The notes beneath the pieces were generated by a model that saw nothing but the letters and a program-made list of their open reading frames with translations, made no database searches and was not told where the DNA came from. Made by a program: the position numbers and the translations under genes. This document shows, piece after piece, positions 35,021-44,960 of a DNA stretch of 48,681 nucleotides (position 1 is the first letter of the stretch; each line of letters opens with the position of its first letter). Source of the DNA: an uncultured Prevotella sp. (GTDB lineage: Bacteria > Bacteroidota > Bacteroidia > Bacteroidales > Bacteroidaceae); NCBI GenBank assembly GCA_900315955.1, contig ONBC01000031.1, forward strand, positions 1 through 48,681, given 5' to 3'.

Positions 35021-37162
35021 ATGGCAGCTTTAGGAAAAATCAGAAGCAGAGGCGTGACACTGATCGTCATCATCGGTATCGGCCTCTTTGCCTTCATTGC
35101 TGAGGAGGCATTCCGTTCCTGTGAGTCGCAGCGTAACAACGAGCGACAGCAGATCGGTGAAATCTTAGGAGAAAAAATCAGTTACGAGGACTTTGCCAAG
35201 CTCGTAGACGAAGCTCAGGACGCTATGAAGGTCATGGGGCAGGACAACCTGACCGACGACCAGCTCAATCAGCTTCGCGATCAAGTGTGGCAGAGCCTTG
35301 TACAGTATAAGCTCATCGAGAAAGAGTGTGATAAACTTGGTCTCACTGTTACCGATGAGGAGATGCAGAATGTGCTCAACGAAGGCACGAACCAGATGCT
35401 TCTCTCCACACCTTTCGTGAACCGTCAGACAGGACGTTTCGATGCCAATCAGCTCAAGCAGTTCCTTGCTCAGTACCAACAGGTCAAAAACACCAATCCC
35501 CAGGCTGCCGAGCAGTACGACGCTATCTACAAGTATTGGACCTATATTGAGAAGACGCTGCGTCAGCAGCTCCTCATGCAGAAATATAACGGTCTGCTTT
35601 CTCACTGCTTCCTTTCCAACCCTGTAGAGGCTAAGATGGCTTACAAGGAGTCGAGTGAGGAGAGCAATATCCAGTTGGCTTCTTATCCTTACAGCAGCAT
35701 CCAGGATTCGAAGGTCAAGATCAGTGACGCTGACCTCAAGGCCAAGTACGACGAGATGAAGCCACGCTTCGAGCAGTATGTTGAAAGCCGTGACATCAAG
35801 TATGTCGACGTGCAGATCACCGCTTCTCGTGCTGACCGCGCCGCGCTGCTCAAGGAGTTTAATGGCTATGCAAAGAATCTCGCGGCTGCTGCCGATCCTA
35901 CGGATGTAGTGCGTAAGAGTACATCTACAGTGCCTTATCTTGGCATTCCTGTGGGTAAGGAGGCTTTCCCCACGGACATTGCTGCAAAGCTCGATTCTAT
36001 GAGCGTTGGGCAGACGCTCGGCCCTGTGGAGTCGAAGAGTGACAACACCCTCAATATCGTGAAGCTTGTCGCTAAGCAGGAGCTCCCTGATTCAGTTCAG
36101 TTCCGTGCTATCCAGATCGGTGGTACGACACCTCAAGAGGCTCATACCCGCGCCGACTCTGTCTATAAGGCTCTCTCCGCCGGTGCCGACTTCGCTACAC
36201 TGGCTAAGAAATATGGACAGGAGGGCAGCGAGCAGTGGCTCACGACTCGTCAGTATGAGTACACGAACACGATGGACAACGATACTAAGAATTACCTCAA
36301 TACGTTGCTGACAATGGCTCCGAAGGAGACCAGGAACATCGCCACGACACAGGGTAACATCATCGTTGAGGTCCTCGACCGTAAGAACATGGTAGAGAAA
36401 TATACGGCTGCTGTCATCAAGAAGACCATCGACTACTCTAAGGACACGCGCAGCGCTATCTACAACAAGTTCAGCACGTTTGTCAGTGCTAACACGACAC
36501 CTGACGCAATCTATAAGAATGCCGCCAAGAGCGGTTATCAGGTGCAGGAGGCTAAGGACGTGACAACTTCTCAGCACTACCTCGCCGGCATTCATTCTAC
36601 GCGTGACGCTATGAAGTGGCTCTTCGACGCTAAGGTAGGTGATGTTTCTCCGCTCTACGAATGTGGTAACAATGGTGATAACCTTTTGGTTGTCGTCTGC
36701 ACAGGTGTCCATCCTATTGGCTACCGTGGGCTTGATGATCCGCAGGTGAAGGAGATGGTTAAAGCAGAGGTGCTCCGCGACAAGAAAGCTGAAATGCTGA
36801 TGGCTAAGGCCAAGGGTGCCACAAGTCTTGCTGCCGCTAAGGCCAAAGGTGCTGTGGTTACACCTGTCAACCAGGTTACGTTCTCTGCTCCTGTTTTCGT
36901 CAGCACGACGGGTGCCAGCGAGCCTGCGCTCAGTGGTGCGGTTTATGTGGCAAAGGTCGGCAAGTTCTTCTCTCGTCCTGTGAAGGGACAGGGTGGCGTT
37001 TACCAGTTCCAGGTCATCAATCGCAAGAAGAACGCTATGAAGTTTAATGAGCAGCAGACAGAGGCTACCCTTCGGCAGAAAGCTATGCAGGCTGCCGGCA
37101 ACTATATGAATGAACTTTACATTAAAGCTAAGGTTGTAGACAACAGATATCTGTTCTTCTAA
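35021..37162 (+). CDS. PpiD/SurA-like peptidyl-prolyl isomerase
   Basis: The 713-residue protein has one N-terminal membrane helix (LIVIIGIGLFAFIAEEAF, about residues 13-31) and a large periplasmic part, as in PpiD, a folding factor near the Sec exit. A SurA-N-like region spans about residues 40-200, and a parvulin domain lies at about 348-455 (HTRADSVYKALSAGADFATLAKKYG is split here as ADSVYKALSAG and ADFATLAKKYGQ). The parvulin domain lacks the usual His-Ile-Leu start (RAIQIGG), so it may have weak isomerase activity. C-terminal repeats of Ala and Lys (AKAKGATSLAAAKAKGA) are present. It has its own promoter. Confidence 0.88.
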   Translation: MAALGKIRSRGVTLIVIIGIGLFAFIAEEAFRSCESQRNNERQQIGEILGEKISYEDFAKLVDEAQDAMKVMGQDNLTDDQLNQLRDQVWQSLVQYKLIEKECDKLGLTVTDEEMQNVLNEGTNQMLLSTPFVNRQTGRFDANQLKQFLAQYQQVKNTNPQAAEQYDAIYKYWTYIEKTLRQQLLMQKYNGLLSHCFLSNPVEAKMAYKESSEESNIQLASYPYSSIQDSKVKISDADLKAKYDEMKPRFEQYVESRDIKYVDVQITASRADRAALLKEFNGYAKNLAAAADPTDVVRKSTSTVPYLGIPVGKEAFPTDIAAKLDSMSVGQTLGPVESKSDNTLNIVKLVAKQELPDSVQFRAIQIGGTTPQEAHTRADSVYKALSAGADFATLAKKYGQEGSEQWLTTRQYEYTNTMDNDTKNYLNTLLTMAPKETRNIATTQGNIIVEVLDRKNMVEKYTAAVIKKTIDYSKDTRSAIYNKFSTFVSANTTPDAIYKNAAKSGYQVQEAKDVTTSQHYLAGIHSTRDAMKWLFDAKVGDVSPLYECGNNGDNLLVVVCTGVHPIGYRGLDDPQVKEMVKAEVLRDKKAEMLMAKAKGATSLAAAKAKGAVVTPVNQVTFSAPVFVSTTGASEPALSGAVYVAKVGKFFSRPVKGQGGVYQFQVINRKKNAMKFNEQQTEATLRQKAMQAAGNYMNELYIKAKVVDNRYLFF

Positions 37163-37224
37163 GCCATGCTTTCTTTTCAACGCGCATTCATTGCGAGCGT
37201 TGAATAGTTACAATATAAATAAAA

Positions 37225-37250
37225 AGGCGGTCCAACGGACTGCCTTTTTT
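37225..37250 (+). terminator. Rho-independent terminator of ppiD
   Basis: A 9-bp stem (37225-37233 with 37237-37245, one G-T wobble), a 3-base loop and a T run at 37245-37250. Confidence 0.9.
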
Positions 37251-37454
37251 CGTTCTGTCTTGCCCTTCAACTTCGTTTTCTGCTTTTTAAGCCTCCCTTG
37301 TGTTCGCGTTCATACCATTTCAGTTGTCTTGTATAAAGTGTTTTTCGAGCTTAAGTACAGACTTATGCACCTTAGTCTTAGAAATGGTCAGAACGGATGG
37401 CCTGTAAAGTATCTTGTAAAAAAATACAATTTTTTGTCAGATATTAAAATTGGG

Positions 37455-37486
37455 TTTGTAGGTTACGATAAAGAATATTATCTTTG
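37455..37486 (+). promoter_or_regulatory. Promoter of the GH29 fucosidase
   Basis: TTTG at 37455-37458, a 20-base spacer and TATCTTTG at 37479-37486 fully match the Bacteroidota consensus. Confidence 0.82.
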
Positions 37487-37535
37487 CAAAAGAGTTTTAA
37501 TCATAATGTTTTCAGACAAGTTAAAGCTTAGCTAT

Positions 37536-38837
37536 ATGAGAAAAATATTTTTATCTGTCTTGTTGGCTTTTTCAACTTTGACAGTTCTCGGTCAGCAGTA
37601 CGTTCCTTCTCAAGACGTGAAACAGTCGCAGAAGGCATTCCAAAATGATCGTTTTGGCGTGTTCATTCATTGGGGGATCTACTCCATGCTTGGTGCCGGA
37701 GAATGGGTGATGAACAGAAAGAACATCAATTACACGGAATACCCTCATCTTGCGGATGTTTTTTATCCTTCTAAATTTGATGCTGATCAATGGGTTAAGA
37801 CTTTTAAGGATGCCGGTGCCAAATATATAACGATAACGAGTCGCCACCACGATGGTTTCTCTATGTTTAAGACGGCGGAAAGCAAGTATAATGTTGTAGA
37901 CGGCACGCCTTTCCATCGTGACGTCTTAGCTGAGATCGCCAAGGCTTGCAAGAAGTATGGGCTTGCGCTTCATGTTTATTATTCACTTCTCGATTGGTCG
38001 CGCGAAGATTACCCTTTAGGACGGACTGGGTTAGGGGTAGGCAGGCCTAAGGACAAGCAGAATTATCAGTCGTATCTCTCTTTCATGAACCGTCAGCTCC
38101 GTGAGATCTTGACCAACTACGGTCCTGTGCGCTGCATCTGGTTTGACGGCTGGTGGGACCACGACTCAGACCCTACACCTTTCGACTGGCATTTTGATCA
38201 ACCCTATAAGCTTATCCATAGTTTGCAGCCTTCGTGTCTTGTCGCAAATAATCACCATCAGGTTCCTTTTGAGGGTGAAGATATTCAGGTCTTTGAGCAA
38301 GATCTGCCAGGGGAGAACAGTTATGGCTTGTCCGGACAGAAAATAAGTCATCTCCCTCTTGAGACTTGTCTTACCATGAATGACAGCTGGGGTTACGATA
38401 TAACTGACAAGGATTACAAGAGCGCTGATTATCTCATTCAGAAACTTGTCACAGCCGCCGGTAAAGATGCCAACCTGCTTCTCAATGTAGGTCCGCGTCC
38501 TGACGGTGAATTGCCTGTAGAGGCCGTGGAAAGGCTATATCAGATTGGTCAGTGGCTTAAGGTTCATGGTGAAACCATTTATGGGACGCGTGGCGGTATC
38601 GTGGCTCCTCACGATTGGGGCGTAACAACCCAAAAGGGTAACAAACTCTTTGTGCATATCCTCAAATGGAGCGACCGTGGTTTGTTCCTGCCCCTTACGG
38701 CGCGTAAAATCGCAGCCGCTAAAATGTATGAAAGCGGAAAGGCGGTAAAAGTCACAAAGGCTGTCTCCGGCGTGTTCCTCGAAATGCCGGTGGCACCCTC
38801 AGGCGTAGATACAATCGTAGAGTTGGATCTAAAATAG
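37536..38837 (+). CDS. Alpha-L-fucosidase, GH29
   Basis: This 433-residue secreted enzyme should remove terminal fucose from glycans. Residues 1-20 form a signal peptide (MRKIFLSVLLAFSTLTVLGQ). The GH29 core is clear: RFGVFIHWGIYSMLGAGEWV, YITITSRHHDGFSMF with the substrate-binding HH, and the nucleophile Asp204 in RCIWFDGWWD. A short beta domain at the C terminus (about 350-433) follows LLNVGPRPDGELP. The start follows the promoter, so the long upstream open frame is ignored; 37506 is an alternative ATG. No SusC/SusD pair is nearby, so it is a lone gene. Confidence 0.93.
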   Translation: MRKIFLSVLLAFSTLTVLGQQYVPSQDVKQSQKAFQNDRFGVFIHWGIYSMLGAGEWVMNRKNINYTEYPHLADVFYPSKFDADQWVKTFKDAGAKYITITSRHHDGFSMFKTAESKYNVVDGTPFHRDVLAEIAKACKKYGLALHVYYSLLDWSREDYPLGRTGLGVGRPKDKQNYQSYLSFMNRQLREILTNYGPVRCIWFDGWWDHDSDPTPFDWHFDQPYKLIHSLQPSCLVANNHHQVPFEGEDIQVFEQDLPGENSYGLSGQKISHLPLETCLTMNDSWGYDITDKDYKSADYLIQKLVTAAGKDANLLLNVGPRPDGELPVEAVERLYQIGQWLKVHGETIYGTRGGIVAPHDWGVTTQKGNKLFVHILKWSDRGLFLPLTARKIAAAKMYESGKAVKVTKAVSGVFLEMPVAPSGVDTIVELDLK

Positions 38838-38900
38838 TGTCCAAGCGTCGTTGAAGTGAATATTGTTTTGTTAAGATAACGTTTGTTGGGAAGAAATGTG

Positions 38901-38908
38901 TAACTTTG
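38901..38908 (+). promoter_or_regulatory. -7 element of the dxs operon promoter
   Basis: TAACTTTG lies 20 bases before the dxs ATG; the -33 element is not clear. Confidence 0.55.
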
Positions 38909-38928
38909 CAAAAATATTATTCCCATAG

Positions 38929-40842
38929 ATGGAAGAAAAGCAATTTTCTTTGCTGAGCCTCATTGATTTTCCTGCGGATCTTCGTCGTCTGCCGGAAGAG
39001 CAATTACCTGAAGTGTGCAAGGAACTTCGACAAGATATCATAGAAGAGGTGTCAGTAAATCCTGGTCACCTTGCCTCGAGTTTAGGTGTGGTGGAGCTGA
39101 CAGTGGCGCTCCACTATGTCTTCAATACTCCCAACGACCGCATCGTCTGGGATGTAGGTCATCAGGCTTATGGTCATAAGATTCTCACGGGGCGCCGGGA
39201 CCAGTTCTGTACGAACAGGCAGTTCGGCGGCATCCGCCCGTTCCCCACACCGTTGGAGAGCGAGTATGACACGTTTACCTGCGGACATGCGTCGAACAGC
39301 ATCTCTGCGGCCCTTGGCATGGCGGTGGCGGCGAAGAAGACGGGACATGACGACCGGCACGTCGTGGCGGTCATCGGGGATGGCGCCATGAGTGGCGGCC
39401 TGGCTTTTGAGGGACTGAACAATGTGTCGTCGACGCCGAACGACATGCTCATCATCCTCAATGACAACGATATGTCAATAGACCGTGCCGTGGGAGGCAT
39501 GGAACAGTATCTCATTAATCTTGATGTCAACGCGACCTACAACAAGTTGCGCTTCAGGGCTTCGCAATGGCTTCACGGGAAAGGTTATCTCAATGATGAC
39601 CGCCGCAAGGGCATTATCCGGCTGAATAATGCCTTGAAGAGTGCGCTGACCCACCAGCAGAACATTTTCGAGGGTTTGAACATCCGTTACTTCGGACCGT
39701 TTGAAGGTCACGATGTAGAGAACCTTGTGCATGTGCTTCGACAGATCAAGGATATGAAGGGTCCGAAGCTTCTCCATCTGCATACCATCAAAGGCAAAGG
39801 CTATGCGCCTGCTGAGAAGAACGCCACGGTGTGGCATGCTCCGGGCAAATTCGATGTCGCCACGGGAGAACGTATCTTAGAGAGTAACGAACAGCAGCCG
39901 CTGAAGTTCCAGGAAGTCTTCGGAAAGACACTCTTGGAATTGGCGAAGCAGAATCCGCGTATCGTCGGGGTGACACCCGCCATGCCTACAGGATGCTCTA
40001 TGAACATCATGATGAAGGAGATGCCGGACAGAGTATTCGATGTCGGAATCGCCGAGGGGCATGCCGTGACGTTCTCAGGCGGTATGGCGAAAGACGGCTT
40101 GCAGCCGTTCTGTAACATCTACAGTGCCTTCGCTCAGCGCGCTTATGACAATATCATCCATGATCTCGCCATATTAAATCTCCCGGTGGTGCTTTGTCTT
40201 GACAGGGCGGGGCTCGTCGGTCAGGATGGCCCAACCCATCACGGAGCCTTCGACATGGCGGCTTTGCGCCCCGTCCCTAATCTCTCGATAGCCTCTCCGA
40301 TGGACGAGCATGAACTGCGCAGATTGATGTACACCGCACAGTTGCCCGGAAAGGGAACGTTTGTCATCCGATACCCGCGTGGACGCGGTGTGTTGCCTGC
40401 TGAAAAGTGGAGCTGTCCTTTTGAGGAAATAGAAGTAGGCACGGGAAGAAAGCTACACGACGGCAAAGAGTTGGCGGTAATCACCATCGGGCCTATTGGC
40501 AACGATGTGGAGACCGTCATCAAGCAGATAGAAACAGACAACAGCAATAGCGTAGGGAAGATTGCTCATTACGACCTTCGTTTTCTTAAGCCTCTCGACG
40601 GGCATCTGCTCACGGAGGTTGGAGAACGTTTTAAGAAGGTCATCACTGTGGAAGATGGCGTGCGTAACGGCGGCATGGGCTCCGCTGTCCTCGAATGGAT
40701 GGCTGACAAAGGCTACACGCCGATGGTTGTGCGTCTCGGTTTGCCCGATAAGTTCGTGGAGCACGGCACTGTGGAGGAAGAGCGTCGGGTCTGCGGCATT
40801 GACAATGAGAGCTTGCGAAAAGACATAGAAGCATTATTATGA
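38929..40842 (+). CDS. dxs: 1-deoxy-D-xylulose-5-phosphate synthase
   Basis: Dxs condenses pyruvate and glyceraldehyde 3-phosphate with thiamine diphosphate, the first step of the MEP isoprenoid pathway. The 637-residue protein has [10 protein letters not shown] with the catalytic His47, [16 protein letters not shown], and the thiamine-binding [16 protein letters not shown] at 150-165. The second half has [15 protein letters not shown] with the conserved Glu, and [18 protein letters not shown]. It is first in an operon with trkA, trkH and manA, and overlaps trkA by 4 bases (ATGA). Confidence 0.97.
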   Translation: MEEKQFSLLSLIDFPADLRRLPEEQLPEVCKELRQDIIEEVSVNPGHLASSLGVVELTVALHYVFNTPNDRIVWDVGHQAYGHKILTGRRDQFCTNRQFGGIRPFPTPLESEYDTFTCGHASNSISAALGMAVAAKKTGHDDRHVVAVIGDGAMSGGLAFEGLNNVSSTPNDMLIILNDNDMSIDRAVGGMEQYLINLDVNATYNKLRFRASQWLHGKGYLNDDRRKGIIRLNNALKSALTHQQNIFEGLNIRYFGPFEGHDVENLVHVLRQIKDMKGPKLLHLHTIKGKGYAPAEKNATVWHAPGKFDVATGERILESNEQQPLKFQEVFGKTLLELAKQNPRIVGVTPAMPTGCSMNIMMKEMPDRVFDVGIAEGHAVTFSGGMAKDGLQPFCNIYSAFAQRAYDNIIHDLAILNLPVVLCLDRAGLVGQDGPTHHGAFDMAALRPVPNLSIASPMDEHELRRLMYTAQLPGKGTFVIRYPRGRGVLPAEKWSCPFEEIEVGTGRKLHDGKELAVITIGPIGNDVETVIKQIETDNSNSVGKIAHYDLRFLKPLDGHLLTEVGERFKKVITVEDGVRNGGMGSAVLEWMADKGYTPMVVRLGLPDKFVEHGTVEEERRVCGIDNESLRKDIEALL

Positions 40843-42233
40843 AAATTATCATTACAGGCGCCTATGCCATCGGAACGCATCTCGCCCGGTTGCTATCCCG
40901 TAACCAGGAGGAGATTACGATTATTGACGATGATCAGAGCCGTCTTGACAAGATTGGAGCCGACTATGACCTGCTGACACTCTGTGGGTCGCCTTCGAGC
41001 CTGAAGACACTGCGTGAGGCGGGTACAGCCAATGCTGACCTTTTCATTGCTGTTTCACCCGATGAAAACGAAAATATAAACAGTTGTATCCTGGCCCATG
41101 CCCTGCACGCCAAGAAGACGGTGGCAAAGGTCAACGATGCCGAATACGTCGAGGAGGATGTCCGACAGTTTTACAAGGATCTTGGTGTCGATGTGCTCAT
41201 CTACCCAGAGATTCTCGCTGCGAAGGAGATCAACAATGGCCTGAAGATGTCGTGGGTAAGGCAGCGATGGGATGTCCACGGCGGGGCCCTCGTGATGCTT
41301 GCCATCAAACTGCGCGACAACTGTAAGATTCTCAACCAGCCGCTGAAGGATCTCTGTGGACCTGACGACCCATATCATGTCGTCGCTATCAAACGTGGAC
41401 GCGATACGATAATCCCTGGCGGTAACGATGCGTTGCACTGTTTCGACCTCGCTTATTTCATGACGACGAAGCAGTATATTCCTTACATCCGTGAGATTAC
41501 GGGCAAGACGGCTTATGTCGATGTGCGTAACGTGTTGTTTATGGGCGGCGGCATGACGGCTGTGCGTGCGCTGCAGAGCATGCCGGAATATATGCACGCG
41601 AAGATCATAGAGCTGGATCCTGACAGGTGTGAGGAACTGAACCAACTCGTGGAGGACAAGACGCTCATCATTCAGGGTGATGCGCGCGACACCTCGCTCC
41701 TTGAGGATGAAGGCATCAAGAATACACAGGCTTTCGTTGCCCTGACGGGGAACGCGGAAACAAATATTCTGGCTTGTCTTACGGCCAAGCGCCTCGGTGT
41801 CAGGAAGACGGTGGCCGACGTGGAGAATCTCGACTACGTGTCGATGGCAGAGAGTCTTGATATCGGCACGATCATTAATAAGAAGGCGATCGCTGCCAGC
41901 CGCATCTATCAGGTCATGCTTGATGCCGATGTGCTGAACGTTACGTTCCTCATGTCGGCGAACGCCGATGTAGCGGAGTTCGTGGCCAAGGAAGACTCGA
42001 AGGTGACAAAAATGGCAGTTCGTAACCTCCGACTGCCGCAGGATGTGACCATAGGCGGACTGGTACGGGGTGACAAAGGGATGCTCGTCAATGGTAACAC
42101 GCTTATAGAGGCGGGAGATCATGTAGTCGTTTTCTGCCATGGCGTGAACATGAAGACGTTGGAGAAGTATTTCAATTCTCCGAGAAAGATAGAGGCTATC
42201 GGGCGCGACTTGCTTAACAGATTGTCGCTATGA
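40839..42233 (+). CDS. trkA: Trk potassium uptake regulatory subunit TrkA
   Basis: TrkA is the cytoplasmic nucleotide-binding ring that gates TrkH. The 464-residue protein has two RCK units: the first starts [20 protein letters not shown], where the usual G-x-G-x-x-G is changed (G-A-Y-A-I-G), so NAD binding may differ; the second starts [19 protein letters not shown] at about residue 230. Each unit ends in a TrkA-C domain. The second one has the C-terminal [23 protein letters not shown]. It overlaps dxs and trkH by 4 bases each, so the three should be coupled. Confidence 0.95.
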   Translation: MKIIITGAYAIGTHLARLLSRNQEEITIIDDDQSRLDKIGADYDLLTLCGSPSSLKTLREAGTANADLFIAVSPDENENINSCILAHALHAKKTVAKVNDAEYVEEDVRQFYKDLGVDVLIYPEILAAKEINNGLKMSWVRQRWDVHGGALVMLAIKLRDNCKILNQPLKDLCGPDDPYHVVAIKRGRDTIIPGGNDALHCFDLAYFMTTKQYIPYIREITGKTAYVDVRNVLFMGGGMTAVRALQSMPEYMHAKIIELDPDRCEELNQLVEDKTLIIQGDARDTSLLEDEGIKNTQAFVALTGNAETNILACLTAKRLGVRKTVADVENLDYVSMAESLDIGTIINKKAIAASRIYQVMLDADVLNVTFLMSANADVAEFVAKEDSKVTKMAVRNLRLPQDVTIGGLVRGDKGMLVNGNTLIEAGDHVVVFCHGVNMKTLEKYFNSPRKIEAIGRDLLNRLSL

Positions 42234-43693
42234 TTAACTATATAATCATATTACGGGTTTTAGGCAGCCTGCTCTACGGCGAGGCCGTGACGATGCTTGT
42301 CTGTATGGCTGTGGCGCTTTGTTATCAGGAGGATGACATTCTGCTCTTTGCTTCGTCGGCGATCATCACGGTCTTTGCCGGTGCAGTCTTGAAGTTTTGG
42401 GGACGGAAGGCAGAAAATCGGCTCTCCCGACGTGATGCTTACCTGCTCGTGTCCTTAGTGTGGATTATCTATTCGCTTTTTGCCACGTTGCCGTTCTTGC
42501 TTGGCGGCTACCTGCATAGTTTTACGGATGCTTATTTCGAAGCTATGTCGGGTTTTACGACAACAGGCGCGACCATCATCGACGATGTAGAGGTGCTGCC
42601 TCATGGCATCCTCACATGGCGCTCACTGACGCAGTGGGTGGGCGGCTTGGGCATTGTCTTCACCGTCATAGCCCTCATCCCTTCCGTGGCGGGAGGGAGC
42701 GGGAGTATCCGGGTCTTTGGAGCCGAGTCGACGGGTCCTATCAAGACAAAGTTGCAGCCCAAGCTCTCCACGAGCGTGCGTTTTATCTGGCTTGTGTATC
42801 TCGCCCTAAGCGTGGCTTGCTTCTTGAGTTATAAGGTCTTCGGCATGGACTGGTTCGATGCCGCCAACTTTACCATGTCATCGGTGGCAACGGGCGGTTT
42901 CTCGACATATAACGACTCCACGGAATATTTCCATTCTCCGTCGTTGGAGTATGTGACGACGTTCTTCTGTTTTCTCTCCGGCACCAACTTCACCTTGTTG
43001 TATTTGACGATCTTCAAACGCAAATGGAAGAGCATGTTCAAGGACTCTGAGTTTCGCTTCTATATCATTATCGTGTTGCTCGCAACGGTGTTTATCATGT
43101 GTGAGCTCATCTTCCGCAACCATTATGCCCTCGAGCATGCTTTCCGCTCGGCTATCTTCCAAGTGGTGTCGTTCATCACTACAACGGGACTGTTCAACGA
43201 CAATGCGGGGGTATGGCCGCATGTGACGTGGGTCGTCCTTGCCGTGTGTATGTTCTTTGGTGCCTGCTCGGGGTCGACAACGGGCGGACTGAAATGTGTG
43301 CGATGTGTGATGATTCTCAAGGTATTGAAGAATGAGCTGATGCAACGTCTCCACCCCAACGCGGTGTTGCCGCTGAAGATCAGTGGCACGAATATTCCTG
43401 ACAAGCAGCGAGTGTCGCTTTTAGCGTTTGTCACGGCCTATCTCCTGCTGTTCTTCATTTTTGCTTTTGTCATTATTGCGTCGGGTGTAGACAACACCAA
43501 CGCCATCACGATATGTCTGAGTTGTCTGAGTAATGTAGGTCCGACCCTCGGTACAGAGATAGGTCCGACGATGTCGTGGTCGCAGCTGCCTGCTTTCATC
43601 AAGTGGTTCTGCTCATTCATGATGCTTGTCGGCCGTCTTGAGATCTTCACCGTCATCGTGGTGTTGACACCGGAGTTTTGGAGGAAGAACTAA
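42230..43693 (+). CDS. trkH: Trk potassium uptake channel TrkH
   Basis: TrkH is the potassium-conducting membrane subunit that TrkA controls. The 487-residue protein has about ten hydrophobic segments and four pore-loop motifs, each with the selectivity glycine: SGFTTTGATI (about residues 107-116), MSSVATGGFS, FITTTGLF and LSNVGPTLG. CSGSTTGGLKCVR lies before the last pair of helices. It starts inside the last codons of trkA (ATGA overlap). Confidence 0.96.
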   Translation: MINYIIILRVLGSLLYGEAVTMLVCMAVALCYQEDDILLFASSAIITVFAGAVLKFWGRKAENRLSRRDAYLLVSLVWIIYSLFATLPFLLGGYLHSFTDAYFEAMSGFTTTGATIIDDVEVLPHGILTWRSLTQWVGGLGIVFTVIALIPSVAGGSGSIRVFGAESTGPIKTKLQPKLSTSVRFIWLVYLALSVACFLSYKVFGMDWFDAANFTMSSVATGGFSTYNDSTEYFHSPSLEYVTTFFCFLSGTNFTLLYLTIFKRKWKSMFKDSEFRFYIIIVLLATVFIMCELIFRNHYALEHAFRSAIFQVVSFITTTGLFNDNAGVWPHVTWVVLAVCMFFGACSGSTTGGLKCVRCVMILKVLKNELMQRLHPNAVLPLKISGTNIPDKQRVSLLAFVTAYLLLFFIFAFVIIASGVDNTNAITICLSCLSNVGPTLGTEIGPTMSWSQLPAFIKWFCSFMMLVGRLEIFTVIVVLTPEFWRKN

Positions 43694-43705
43694 ACTTATT
43701 ATTAT

Positions 43706-44668
43706 ATGCAAGCATTACGTTTTAATCCGCTGCTCAAGCAGACGCTGTGGGGCGGCAACAAGATTATCCCGTTCAAGCACCTTCATTCCGATTTGGAGAA
43801 CGTTGGAGAGAGTTGGGAAATCTCCGGAGTACCAGGGAATGAGACCGTTGTCAAAGGCGGTGAGTTTGATGGCAAGAAGCTCAGTGAGGTCGTTGGGATT
43901 CTCAAGGAGCAGCTCGTTGGTGAGGCCAATTACAAGAAATACGGCAACGAATTCCCGTTGCTCATCAAGTTTATCGATGCGCAGCGGCCGCTGTCGATCC
44001 AAGTCCATCCCACGGACGAGATCGCGCATAAGCTTGGCTATGAGCGGGGAAAGACAGAGATGTGGTATGTCATGAAGTCGGACGAGGATGCCAACATGCT
44101 CGTAGGGCTCCGCAAGCAAATCACGCCGGAGCAGTATAAGCAGATGGTAGAAGACGGAACGATTGTCGATGCCCTCGGTCATTACGATGTGAAAGAAGAC
44201 GATTGTTTCTTCCTTCCTTCGGGTCGCATTCATGCCATTGGCAAGGGGTGCTTCCTCTGTGAGATACAGCAGACCTCTGACGTGACGTTCCGCATCTACG
44301 ACTTCAAACGTAAGGATAAAAACGGCAACTACCGGCAGCTGCATACGAAAGAAGCAGCCATGAGCATCAACTATCAAGTGCTGCCCGATTACCGTCAGGC
44401 GTATGTACCGGAGAAGAACCGTGGAGTGTCTCTCGTACAGTGCCCGTTCTTCAGCACGTTTATTTATGATATCGACAAGCCTCTGACGCTCGATGTGGAG
44501 GCCCTCAACTCGTTCTTCATCACCATTGTTGTCGATGGTGAGGGTACGTTCACGGATGATGAAGGCAACGTTTACGAGGTAGCTGCCGGTGACTCTCTCC
44601 TTTTCCCAGCTACCACAAGGGAAATCAAGGCTGAGGGACGAATGAAGTTCCTTGAGACATACGCCTAA
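43706..44668 (+). CDS. manA: Mannose-6-phosphate isomerase (type I, short form)
   Basis: This 320-residue zinc enzyme interconverts mannose 6-phosphate and fructose 6-phosphate, which supplies GDP-mannose and GDP-fucose for glycans. The cupin zinc ligands are visible in LSIQVHPTDEIAH and TEMWYVM, with FLPSGRIHAIGKGCFLCEIQQ, which carries the last His and Glu, in the middle of the protein. It is shorter than E. coli ManA (391) and matches the compact bacterial form. It follows trkH by 12 bases. Confidence 0.92.
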   Translation: MQALRFNPLLKQTLWGGNKIIPFKHLHSDLENVGESWEISGVPGNETVVKGGEFDGKKLSEVVGILKEQLVGEANYKKYGNEFPLLIKFIDAQRPLSIQVHPTDEIAHKLGYERGKTEMWYVMKSDEDANMLVGLRKQITPEQYKQMVEDGTIVDALGHYDVKEDDCFFLPSGRIHAIGKGCFLCEIQQTSDVTFRIYDFKRKDKNGNYRQLHTKEAAMSINYQVLPDYRQAYVPEKNRGVSLVQCPFFSTFIYDIDKPLTLDVEALNSFFITIVVDGEGTFTDDEGNVYEVAAGDSLLFPATTREIKAEGRMKFLETYA

Positions 44669-44729
44669 TCATTGCGTGATTCATCTTTCGATGGTGTAGC
44701 GTGCCATTGCGCCTTTCCTGAACACAGCA

Positions 44730-44771
44730 AGTCCCCGCTGTTAACCTTTATTGGGTTTAACGGCGGGGACT
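44730..44771 (+). terminator. Long hairpin after manA
   Basis: A 15-bp stem (44730-44744 with 44757-44771, one T-G wobble), extended by two or three pairs after a bulged T, follows the manA stop by 61 bases. It lacks a T run, so it may act as an mRNA-stability or REP-type element rather than a true terminator. Confidence 0.5.
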
Positions 44772-44921
44772 ACCTATATACGAAAATTGTTCGTATCCTT
44801 AACGTCTCAACACCTTGCACCCGTTGTGGTGTTGAGGCAGAGAGCGATGTCATTGAGGCTGTTTCACGCCTATTGTCCGTCGATTTTGATCCTCTCATTC
44901 GTCATTGTCAAGGTAAAGTTG

Positions 44922-44929
44922 TACCTTTG
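44922..44929 (+). promoter_or_regulatory. -7 element of the GH53 promoter
   Basis: TACCTTTG lies 31 bases before the ATG at 44961; ATTC at 44897-44900 is a possible -33 element at a 21-base spacing. This shows that the longer open frame from 44751 is not the true start. Confidence 0.6.
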
Positions 44930-44960
44930 GCGAGAAAACAAGAATCAAAAGGGAAACAGT

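Larger units (their letters stand above)
37163..37535. other. Intergenic region between ppiD and GH29
   Basis: The 373 bases hold the ppiD terminator and the GH29 promoter. The part between (about 37251-37454) has no ORF with coding character, no repeat and no recognised RNA; the open frame running through it upstream of the fucosidase is not translated in view of the promoter. Confidence 0.5.
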
